A DNA stretch of 64,000 bases, from positions 20,842,616 through 20,906,615 of the forward strand of contig NC_068338.1 of assembly GCF_014633365.1 (NCBI RefSeq), written 5' to 3'. This document shows positions 44,683 through 55,800 of the stretch, one piece after another. The translations under genes were made by a program, and so were the position numbers. Each line of letters opens with the position of its first letter. Positions within the stretch are counted from its first letter, which is position 1. The DNA comes from Diospyros lotus. Its lineage: Eukaryota > Streptophyta > Magnoliopsida > Ericales > Ebenaceae. The notes beneath the pieces are model-generated. The model was not told the origin of the DNA, did no database searches, and saw nothing but the letters and a program-made list of their open reading frames with translations.

Positions 44683-47600
44683 TGTAAACACCCCGCCCGA
44701 ATATCTCTCAATCACTTGGACTATCCGAACGGGAGTACCTACAAAAGAGAAAAGAATGAAACACAAGACAAGAACCACCCTGGCATGCATACACAAAATA
44801 AGAACAGCGGAAACGAAACTAAACTCATGCATGCACTACAGGTACCCCGCTAGCACAGCGGTCACATGATAAATAAATGAACATAGACTCCTGTGCCGAC
44901 ATACACGAGACTCGAGAAAAGACCTAGCACAATACAAAATAATAGAGTAAATCCTATTCAGACAGCAAAGTTGACAAGGACTAACGGGACTGCCTGTACA
45001 CCATACCGACTCTGCCGCTAAAAGTTGACTCCCTTGCCATGGCCCACACTGCCATTACTTGGAATGATGGAAAGCAAAGTGAGTCTAGAGACTCAACAAG
45101 CATAAAGAAAGAAAGGCTGAAGGCTGTATAGATCCAATAAACTCTCATCAGAACACCAACCCCCAAGCACACACAAACCATGAAATGCTACAACATAATA
45201 GCATAGCATAATAAAAGCACATACTGGTCCTTGGGGCCCACACAAGACACACGGCACCCAAGTCTCATACCAACCTATCGCTGCCTTGGACAGTAACAAA
45301 TATCTCCACCAAACCTGTGCGCGTCATCCCGGGTCGGTGCTCCCGTCACCCGTGTGTCCATGTCGGTACTCCCAACACCCGAGCCATAGGCTCCCTCGGA
45401 ACGGTCCTCCCGTCCGAGAACTAATAACTACCAGTAACCATGCAATGCACATAAAAATGCAATGGCGTAGTGAGCATCAACGTGATACATTGGCGCCCAT
45501 ACATCCAGGCATCAGGCCATGCTTCGCCCACACAGTAAACCACACGCGATGCATATGCCCGTGCTGGATGCAACCTAACCAAGTTAGAATGTCCGTGTCC
45601 AAGCATACTCAATAAATGAATATCCCAACATGCAACCCATGCCTATGTGCATATTAAATCATGAACAATAATATAATGAATTTAATCGTGTAGTAAATCA
45701 CATATTGGCAGAGCTAGTCAGCAGTGCCCGGCATCGGTCAACGGCCAATGATTGAGAGTGTCCACTCGATGGTCCACATCAGGACTGTACAATAGTCTAC
45801 CCCAACGTCACCAACAACCGACCCCTACCCCACTGCTTGATAGCTCTAACCGAACCATAAATAAATTCGAGAAAAATCGTAAATAAACTCGCATGTCTAG
45901 AAACCTAGTCCCCAAGCTGGGTTCGGTATCATTCTGAAAGGAATGAGGGTGATATAAACCCCCGTAGGCTTTCAACAATTAAAATTCTAGAAGACTCGGA
46001 TTTAATTTAAATTAAACAATTGAATAATAATTTAATAAACAATGCTAGGCACCGAATTAGAGTAAGGGAGGGGATAAAATACGAGAAACCACGGAGTCTC
46101 TCACGAGAATTAAAGAACATGAGGAGGAGGTTAGGAGCTTGCCTTTATACAGCCGTTTCTTGCCTTTCGAGTACTCCCGCTGTGAAGTAAAGCATTTTCT
46201 GGTAATTAATGAAATCATAATTTTAATTAAATAAATCTACCGTGTAAAATAAATAATCTAGCCGTACAAAATTCTTAAACGTATGCCGCTTCTAATACTT
46301 TTTACCCACATAAGTACACCAAAATAAAACCCTATAAATCTCTTATTTATTTTAAATTAAATCATACCAATGAAATCTCAATTCATATAATTAATATATA
46401 ATAATAACAACTTAATGCTCACTAACATGCAAACATTACTTCCTGTTTAGATTTACTCATAGGGAAGTATATATCTTTTATTAATAACATATGCAGATAT
46501 CTCCACTAATATGCATACACGATATCCCCACTAATATGCATACACGGCTAGGGCCATCTCTTTTCTTTTCTTTTATTTTAATTCATTTGCACTCACACAC
46601 AGTGATATTCATGCCCATACACTGTGTTTATATATATATATATATATATAGATAGATAGATAGATAGATATATAAACTGGCACACTCACAGCAACACCAA
46701 CTCTCATAGTCAAAATAATATACACTCTCACGCACACAGTGAGCCCACTTCTTGCACATAGTGCACTAATGTATATATATACTTGCACATCAAATTAATA
46801 CACGTTGCAATATAGCATAATCGTCCAAAATTAATAAAATCAAAATCATAATTAAATTCTAACCGTATAAAATTATTAATACATAATTGTTTACTTACCC
46901 AACTAATTAAACCGCAATTAAACTTGATTTAATCCTCAATTTCTCCCAATTTCCTCACCATTTCCAGCCTCAACGCGCCATCTTCTTCTTCCGTAAGCTC
47001 TCTGCTCGCTCACTGTTTTCCTCCAATTTAAGCTTCAATTGAAGCATTAAATAGCCATCTAATCCCATGTAAAAAATCGGGCAAAATACATGGCCAAATT
47101 GGCCTTAATTTTCGTGCAAGCAGAGGGCGTGGGAGAGCAGCCGCATGGCGCACCACGTGGTCGCGCAGTGGGCTGGCACTGGCGCCCCAAAACGGCGTCG
47201 TTTTGGCCGCCCCTTGTTGCCTCAAAAATAATTCTTTTTTCTCTAGCCGAGCGCGCCTCCGACCTCCAACAGCCGCACACGCGCACCCAACCACTCGGCC
47301 ACTCCACATCTTCATACATATATCCATACATAAATAAATTTAAGGGAATCCCAGCCATCTCTACAAATCACACTTTAAACCACTAACTTCGAAAAGCTCC
47401 ACATAAACCCTAATTTCCATTTCCACCTATTACACTTATACCCCAAACATTCAAAAATTCTCCCAAATTACTTTATTTTAATCTTTTCCCAAATACTCCC
47501 CCAATAAATAATTATTTCCTCAAAATAACCTAATTAAACATTTTTATTAAATCTCCAAATATCCAAATAAATTAATATTTCTTTTTAACCCACAAATATT

Positions 47601-47793
47601 CAATAATCACCACAAATACAATAATTATTAATTATTAACTATTTCTAAATAATTTCATTAATTATCTTTAATTCTTTATTTTTCTCAAAATCACATAAAT
47701 AAATACTTTCTCTTAAATTCTCAAATATTCAATAATGTCCTCAAACACCGATTTGAATAATGATTATTTATTTTCAAATTTTGGGATATTACA
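44683..47793 (-). mobile_element. Ty3/gypsy-type solo LTR, 3.1 kb (TSD TAAAT)
   Basis: The + strand runs TGTAAACACCCCGCC...GGGATATTACA, so the minus strand runs TGTAATATCCC...GGGGTGTTTACA, the usual Tekay-like pattern. Exact TAAAT repeats lie at 44678-44682 and 47794-47798, and the tandem array continues seamlessly across the site. It shares blocks with the LTRs at 6648 and 15176 ('ggaatgatggaaagcaaag', 'actcaacaagca', 'tccttggggccca', 'ggcacccaagtc'). Its ORFs (for example 45286-45615 and 47028-47386) overlap on both strands and resemble no protein. Confidence 0.85.
46627..46672. repeat. microsatellite (TA)n-(GATA)n
   Basis: About ten TA units followed by five GATA units, within the solo LTR. 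Confidence 0.9.
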
Positions 47794-47910
47794 TAAATTA
47801 TCTTTATTTTATATATAGCTTAATTAATTTAAATTTATTTTTATAACTTTAAATGTTATAATTTTTTATATAACTTAAATGTTATAATTTTATTTTTTAA
47901 CTTTATTTGC

Positions 47911-48920
47911 AAACGTAGTGAAATTTTTAGTGTGATGAAGTTAGTAATTAACCCTAATTTGATCTCTAAGTACATGTGTATGCTAGAAACAAGTCAGATT
48001 ATTAGTATAGTGTTTAAAGTTTGTAATATGTTAAGAATGACTATGTGTTAAAACATGTTTTAACGTGTTATGCCCACACAACAGCAAGAGTTTGATTTTT
48101 ATTGAAAGATTAAAAAGACTGAAATTGAGGATGAAAATGTGCTTCATCAATTTTCAAAATTTAATATCTATATTTGTAAAATAAGTTTGAGGGTTCTAAT
48201 ATGTATGACGTAAATACTAATTAATGACATTATATTCTAGATTTCTTCATTTAATGATGAAGTTACTACATTGCTGAAGTCGGGTTGTGAGTTATACATA
48301 CATTGAAAAACTATGAAGGATATTTTGTCAAAAGGGTTTTCATTGGCGATTTGTTGACTAATACAACTAATAAGATTCAATTGAAGATCAAGAATGAGGA
48401 TAACTGAAAAAAGTTTATCTAATTGGTTTCGGATTAAAATGTGTTTTTTTTTTTGGTTATTACCTATTCCTATAAAATTTTTGAGGTTGTTTAGTTAATT
48501 ACTACTGAATTTTATATGTTGGCTTTTGTTATAATTTTTTATGCAAGGTAAACTTGGTTTGCTAATTTTTTATTTCTATATTTTTTGTTGTTGCTGGATT
48601 TATATCTAAGCAATTTGTTTGATTTACATGTTTTTTGTTTTATTTTATTATTTAGTTTTTTTTTTTGTTGATTCACACTTATGTATTTGCTCATGTTCTT
48701 TCACTTCTATTTATTTGTATATTTTTTTTAATCCACTAATTTATAGTGGGTGTTTAACATTCCTACATTTCTACGTGCATTTTTTTTTCACTACACAAAT
48801 TATTATTTTCAGTATATTGCACAAGAATTTATCATAATTGAGCTATAGTTTAATAACATACACAATATTAAAATTATAATGAACGAGAAACATCTTCAAT
48901 CAAATAATTAATAAAATAAA
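47911..48920. other. AT-rich stretch, nothing recognised
   Basis: Coding-like codon runs near 48110-48410 are interrupted by stops and match no family I know. T-rich low-complexity sequence follows to 48840. Confidence 0.35.
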
Positions 48921-48924
48921 TTGA

Positions 48925-49115
48925 GAAATAATCATACTAGATGTACATCACTTTTGTACATCTTGGGCTACATAAGGGAGTATTATGACCAAAATACCCC
49001 TCGCCTCACATGCACTCCACATGCCTCTATGCACCTCATGAGGGACTTTTTTATCATCGATATATTTTTATGTAACCCAAGGTGTACACAAAGGTGTATC
49101 AATAGCATTTTTCAT
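48925..49115. repeat. small foldback (MITE-like) element
   Basis: The left arm 'gatgtacatcacttttgtac' and 'cttgggctacataa' (48942-48976) pairs with the complement of the right arm 'ttatgtaacccaaggtgtac' and 'acaaaggtgtatc' (49069-49101). The arms extend more weakly outward. The spacer is about 90 bp. No TSD was established, so the superfamily is open. Confidence 0.55.
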
Positions 49116-49550
49116 CAAGAAATCACCATTTATACTGAGTAATCAACTACCTTGTTACTGAGAGTTCAGAATAAAATATATCACATTTTTAGTGTTTCGT
49201 GCATCAAAGTGAAAATAGTGTGTTAGAAATGATAAGCGTTAACCTCACTTTAACAAGTCATGGATACTATAGACGTTGGATACAATCTTTTGTTAAAGAG
49301 ACATATATGTGTTAGTAGAAAAATCATAATAAAAGCATAAAAAATGTCAAAAAATAAAAAAAGATTAGACAAAAAGGGACATACATATTTCAGAATAATT
49401 GAATAACTAATTTTGTTGTATGTTTGTTCATTTCTCATGATTACAACATGATTATTTTGTTTATTTTCTATTTCTTTATTATGATGTTAATTTGTTATAA
49501 CTATTGAATTATGTAACATTTATTTTAATGATTATTTTTTTCTTGTGATA

Positions 49551-49582
49551 TCCTTACATCGCACGCACGGGTGATACACTAG
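49551..49582 (+). other. possible Helitron 3' terminus
   Basis: ATCGCACGCACGGGTGAT (a weak stem-loop) is followed by ACACTAG and then T. A hairpin before CTAG with T beyond it is the Helitron 3' pattern. A candidate start 'A|TCCATATTATTAA' is at 41556, which would enclose the tandem array, but no Rep/Hel gene was seen. Tentative. Confidence 0.3.
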
Positions 49583-49746
49583 TAATATGTTATTTGACAT
49601 AAAAAATATAATAATTTGGCATGTATATATTGTAATTTATCTTAATATATATATAAAAATTCGTTTGCCGCTCCATGACACAGATCCTTAGATCAGATCA
49701 AAGCGTTGCAGTTCCATCGCCGGAAGTTTGTCACCGGACACTCAAA

Positions 49747-49813
49747 ATGAAAGCTCTTCTTCTTGCATGAAACCCTAATCATCAATAACACTCCAACAAT
49801 GGAAAAACCCTAA
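49747..49813 (+). promoter_or_regulatory. two upstream ORFs in the leader of the glycosyltransferase-like gene
   Basis: ATG at 49747 opens MKALLLA and stops at 49770. A second ATG at 49799 opens MEKP and stops at 49813, only 30 bases before the main start. Both lie in the probable 5' UTR. Short uORFs usually lower translation of the main frame. The transcript start is not known, so their inclusion in the mRNA is inferred. Confidence 0.45.
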
Positions 49814-49843
49814 CCAAAGCCATCCAAACAGAGAACGATCCAA

Positions 49844-52800
49844 ATGGCCCCAAGCCCGAAGAGAAGCTTTCTCCGTCTCTTGCTCATTCTCTCTCTCTCC
49901 GCCCTTTTCCTCTTATCTCTCTACTGCTTATCGTCCACCTCAAACTTACAACCGCAGTTCGCCTCTTCCTTCCCCCAAAACCCTACTTGCAATTCAACTT
50001 CTTCTGATGACAACTACGCCAATAACTTCACTCTCACCATCAAAGTCCTCACTTTCGACCGCCTCGTCTCTCTCTCTCGCTGCCTCCGTTCTCTAGCTAA
50101 TGCGCAGTACGGCCATGACACGGTCAATCTTCACATCTTTGTCGACCACTTTAAGGTAAATGAGAATAGGAATGAGGAATTGGATCAAAGGCTGAATGAA
50201 TCGCGCCGGATTCTGGAGTTTGTTGATGGATTTTCTTGGAAATTTGGAGAGAAGATGGTGCATTACCGGACTGGAAACGTTGGGTTGCAGGCGCAGTGGT
50301 TGGAGGCGTGGTGGCCGAGCTCGGATCATGAGTTTGCCTTTGTTGTGGAAGACGATTTGGAGGTTTCGCCTCTGTATTACAAGTTTTTGAGGGGTTTGAT
50401 TCTTAATTATTACTATAATTCTTCAAATTTTCATCCTTCAATCTACGGGGCATCACTGCAGAGACCAAGGTTTGTCCCAGGTACCACTTTTGCAGATTTT
50501 TTTGTTTCTCTTCGACTCTTTTTTTGATCCCTTGGATAATTATTTTGTACCCAGGGAAAACAGATTTTGACAATTGAACTCTTTCGTTACTAGGGAATTT
50601 AAATGGCCATGGACCTCGGATTGTGTTTTTTTGGAAGGTCCAAATTTCCAATGCCAAAAACAAACAAAATATGACAATCAAAATTCCCTTTCCCTGTCTG
50701 GGTTATCAATCAGATAAATATTGTTTTTAACTTGAATTATCTTAATCCTCTAAGCTCAGAAAAATGATTCTGAGTCTGTGCATGATTTCATATTAGTTAT
50801 TCTACTTTTCTGTCATGCTTGGAAGTAATTTCCCTTTTCTTATTCAATCATCTGGGATTCTGAATGCCAAGAACCTTGAGTAGCTCAATTGGGCTACTGA
50901 AAATATGTGAAGAATCAAAATCATTTTATGACATGGGTCCATTTTAAGTAGGTGACGTATGATGCATCGGATAGCTGAAAGTTTTACATTGTGTCTGTGG
51001 TTCTCTAATTACAGTAACTTCACCTTGAACCTGATGATGGCTGCTAATTTTCCCTGATCAAGTTGAGTACCATTTAGATTGTTGTCCATAAAGCAATTAA
51101 GTAAACTGTGCTTGATACATGGAATGCGACCTAATTATTCTTTAAGATGGATGCAATTTCAAGGTTTAGCCATTTATTAGTCTCCTCTGTTAAACATTCT
51201 TGGAGGGGAAACTTTTGAGGAACTTATATGTTTGGAAAAAAATAAACTTGTAGATAGATAAAAGGGTTAGTTTCCACATTACTCTAGAAATTAGATTCAT
51301 AGATGTGGTTCAACTCTGAAGGATTTTCAGGTTTTCAATTCCCTTGGAAAGTGGCACAGATTAATGATTATTTAACTTTTTTCTTGAGAACTATTTGCTT
51401 CTCCTAATGAATGAACTGCTTGTGTCATTATGTTGCTGAAAGGATCTTCAGAATGCTAATCTTCAGTTCTGCTTAAACACCAGGAAATAGTGTATTGTTA
51501 TCCTCTGGCAAGTTTCATTTGGTGAAAAGAAACTCAAGCATGTTATTAAAATTGTCAATGATTCAAAATATTTAGATTTATCTGTCCAAATTGAAGTGTA
51601 TCCATCTGGTTATCATCTTTGTTGGGAAATAAATTGAATCCAATGATTAAATATATATCATGGGTTTGCAGAATATTTGGAACCGCATGAATCTTTTCAG
51701 ATAAATTCCTGCTTCACTAATCACAAAGTGCAATTAGCAACAAAGAGCACCATAAAACAATCACCCAAATGCCTTCTTGATGAGAGAAGGGAAGAACTTT
51801 GTGGAAAAAAGTCAAGATATTCTTCCGATCTTCTTTTTCTAGTGATTGATTTATTTATATCAATCATTAACCACTCTATCTCAAGTTGGAGTCCAACTCA
51901 GATTGGACTTCTTGAAGCTTGAGTGTTGCGCACATCCAAGTGTATGTATGGGTAGTTAAAACTGCTCCCATGGGTTTGGGTTGGGTGACCTTGCATGGGC
52001 ACCCCAACTCAACTTGAATCTACATCTCCCACTCACTCATGGGTGGAGTGATCTGACCCACCTTTGGTTTCATCTCAATTCATTTCCTTATCTCAACTTC
52101 ATACCAACAAGAGGGTTGTGAGCAATGAGTGGATATGCAAGTTGGGAGCTTATTAACAGTGCACATGTTGGGACAATGTAGAGGCTTCTATCAAAAAAGA
52201 AAATTCACACACATATAAAACTCATAGTGCCCTAGACTTGTTACATCAGTCCATAACATTCTCAATCCCTCATAAAGCAATGATAGATTCTCTGTTACTA
52301 TACTCACAATTATGCTCAAGCTATGCTAAGTGACATAATTGGTTAACCAGTGAATACTAGAATCATTAAAAGTGTAAATTGGTTAGTCTTCCTATCCATC
52401 ATGTATTCTTACATCTCAACCTAGCTATTTTAGCATAAATGCTCCATTAGGTCGAATCAATCATAACCATTGGCAATATTTTAGAGAAGTATGTAATGAA
52501 TTAGAACATTGAAATATGGAGATTAGTTCTTAAGGGCATAATTTTGAAGGTTTCATCAAGTTCTAGGGACTTGCATAGTAAAGGAGTAGGGATCCATCCT
52601 TCTCACTTTTCCTATATGGTCATGACAACACACATGGTATGAAACACATGTTCTGATGTTTAACTCCCAGTGGAGCATATGTCTTGTGCCTTTGTTTTAA
52701 CATCACATGGATCTTGGTTTAATCTCCCACTTGTGACTAACCTAAGTCCTAAAGTTTGCTCTCACTTTGTAGGTTTTCATTTGAGGTCTCACATTTGGCT

Positions 52801-55800
52801 TTACTATAGGCTTTCCGTGAACTATGGGAAACACTCATGACGGCCACATTTAGATTTTATCTGAATTCACAATTATAGGGTCTCATCTTTGCTAGCTTCT
52901 CAAGCACCAAGACAATTGCTTATGTGTGAGAGAGCCAAGCTCGAGCCTAGCTAACATACTCAAGTGTGGTTTTAGCTCTTAAGATTTACTAAATACATGG
53001 CTGTAAGCTCCCAAAGGATCTGACCAAGGCTCTCCCCGATCACGATGAGGGTTCTAAAGAAGGAGGGAGAATTAGAAGAACTTGGGGGGAATTAGAAGAA
53101 TAGAAAATGGAGGGAGATAGAGAAGAGAGAGAGAGAAATTCAGAGGAATATCTGGCTTCTGGTATTTCATATCCCAATTGGGTGTGGACAGCTTGTATAT
53201 ATGCTGGTTCAACAGCCTATGTTCTGCTAACCGCCCCCACGTTCTAGGGGTTACAATCAAATAAGCTCTCTCCCTAGGTACAAGCCCTCACTGTTGTAAC
53301 TACCTTAGCACCACTACTTGTTGCCTATAGCCCTCCCATACAAGGTACTTCCCTACATAGCTGGTACATGGCAATTGCCCTCCCCCACACAAATTTCTTG
53401 TCCTCAAGAAATGCAGAGAAGGTTGGCAGCTTGAGAAAATTGCTTGAGTAAATTCGGAAGGTACTCCCATACGTTATTGTCCGGATGAAGGTTAGACCAT
53501 TGGATAAGGACTTGAGTTATGGGGCTGCCTTGTTTATAGATGACTTGCTAGTCCACTATGGCTGCCGGTTCCATGGTTATTGTTGGTTGTATCAGGAAGA
53601 GTAGGCAAGGAAGAACTCACTTGTTGTGTCCCCACGAATTTCTTAAGCAGAGAGACATGAAATACCAGATGAATCTTGGAGTCTTTAGGTAGTTGAAGCC
53701 GATAAGCAATATTTCCAATTCGGGCAGTAATTGGAAAAGGACCATAGAACCTAGGGCTTAATTTTGAAATGGCTCCTTGCAGTAAGGCTTTCAAGTGGCA
53801 TGGTTTGAGTTTTAAGTACACTTCATCCCCAACCTTAAACTCCCTTTCACTCCTACTCCTGTATGCAAATTGCTTCATGCGATTCTTAGATGTAGCCAAT
53901 CCAATCTTCAACAATTGTATGGCTTGCTGTCTCTTTTGCAGATAGGTGTCTAAGGCTGCCTCAGTGGTTGAATTGTTCAGGGTTGGCAAGAGGGGTGGCT
54001 TGTGATAGAACCTTTACACAATTGATTGAATTTTAGCTCTAAAACAGTAGGAATTCCTCAATTACAGTAGCCTCAGCAATGGATATAAGCGAATACAATG
54101 AAGGAAAACAAAAACAGGCCTATTCGAGAGGGCCTCCCTCTCCCACAACTTCAACAAATTTTCCCAATGCTTCTCCCTTTTTCTCTCTTCCCCTTTGTAC
54201 CTACTCCTTTGCTCGTTCCAACCACATGCTCGATTATTCTCTTCTAACTAACTTGTGACTCTTTTACCCTTGAGTCATTTTACTTGGTTGCCCTTGTGGT
54301 CCCCACCACTTTTCCCTTCCTTTTGCTTCTCTGATAAGTTTGTTTAATGGGGGTCCTAACAACACTCTCGCCCATAAGTCTCACCTTGTCCTCAAGGTGG
54401 AATTATAGAAATTGAAGTAGAATCTGATGGTAAGGCTCCCATGTTGCTTCCAATGGGGGCAGCCCCTTCCATTGAATAAGGACATCAAGGTTCCTTAAAT
54501 TTTGAGAGTTTCCCTAATTGCTCTTTCTGCCTTGAGTAGCTGCGACACATGGAACACAGGGTGGATAGCATTAGAAGGTGGTAACAGCTTGTAGGCCACA
54601 TTCCCATCTTCCTCTCCACTGGAAAAGGCCCATGGAACCTCGGTGCTAACTTCTCATTCAGTCTCTTCACCAACATCTTTTGCTGATAGGGCCGAATTTT
54701 TACATAAACCATATCGCCCACGTCAAACTGCACATCTCGCCGCTTCCCATCTGCTCTTTCCTTCATCCAAACTTGAGCCTTCAACTGTTGGGATTGCTAT
54801 TCATCGATAATTAAGTCTCGTTCCAACAATTGCTGTTTGATTGCAGAAATTGCAATGGTACCCTTCTCAAATCTCAATAATGGGGGAGGTTCACGCCCAT
54901 AGACAATCTGGAACGGAGTTAATTTTGAGGATGCATGAAAGGAAGTATTGTACCAATATTTGGCACCACGCCTTAGGTTTGGATGAACAAAAACAACGAA
55001 GATAGGTCTCCAAGGTGCGGTTTAAGACCTCCGTTTGTCTATCAAATTGTGGATGGTAGGAACTGCTCCTGTTCAATTGAGTGCCTTGCAATCGGAATAG
55101 CTCTCCTAAAAATGACTAACAAAAATTTTATCTCTATTGGAGACGATAGAGTTTGGAACGTCGTGTAGCCTAACAACCTCCTTCACAAAGATCCCTACTA
55201 TGCTTGCTATTGTGAATGCGTGTTTTACAATAATGAAATGTCCATATTTGCTTAACCGATCGACCACCACCAATATTGTATCTCTCTCCCCTAACCTTGG
55301 TAGCTCTTCAATGAAATCCATGGACACGTCCTCCCAAATTTGGCACGGAACTGCAAGCAGCTGCAACAACCCACCCAGTGATAACGCTTTGTATTTATTC
55401 TGTTGGCACACAGGGCAATTACGAATATATTGTTGAATATGCCTCTTCATCCCCACCCAATATACATTTGAAGAGATCCATTTATAGGTCTTGAGAACCC
55501 CGGAATGGCCTCCAATCTGCCCATCATGCCCCTCCTTCAGCATTAAAGGAATCAAGGTGGAGCCTTTAGGTAGATACAACTTCCCTTTGAACAATAAATG
55601 ACCATCTATCAGGGTAAACCCAGGTTTTCTAGTGGGATCAACCTTCACCTCCTTAACTATTAGTTGAAGTGTCGCATCCTCCACCTTCTTCTTAAGTTGG
55701 TCAAGTTGCACCACTCAGGAAATGATGAGAATCAATAATGAAACGGGAGATTGGAGGCATGAGAGGGCATCCGCTGCCCGGTTCTCCAACCTAGATCGAT

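Larger units (their letters stand above)
41830..47910. repeat. degenerate ~235-bp tandem array, split by a solo LTR
   Basis: The landmark TGATTATTTAAATTATCTTT recurs with starts at about 42101, 42349, 42570, 42900, 43274, 43525, 43762, 44208, 44444 and 44670, and resumes after the solo LTR at 47796. Spacings are 221-251 bp, with longer 330, 374 and 446 bp steps that carry extra sub-blocks. Each unit also has 'gacctatcttgaatgtggtaattgattg', 'agaatatgtgaaatcat' and a dyad GATAATCAATTTTGAAAATTTGATTATTATC-like segment able to form a hairpin. It is extremely AT-rich. It may be the internal repeat of a Helitron whose 3' end is at 49582. Confidence 0.8.

Noticed and set aside
45286..45615. 109-codon ORF
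   Set aside because: Lies wholly inside the gypsy solo LTR 44683-47793, with an overlapping ORF on the other strand.
47028..47386. Three overlapping 98-99-codon ORFs on both strands
   Set aside because: GC-rich segment of the same solo LTR where stops are rare; no domain.
51677..51922. 81-codon ORF in intron 1 as an alternative exon
   Set aside because: No homology recognised, and the exon 1 to exon 2 frame joins without it.
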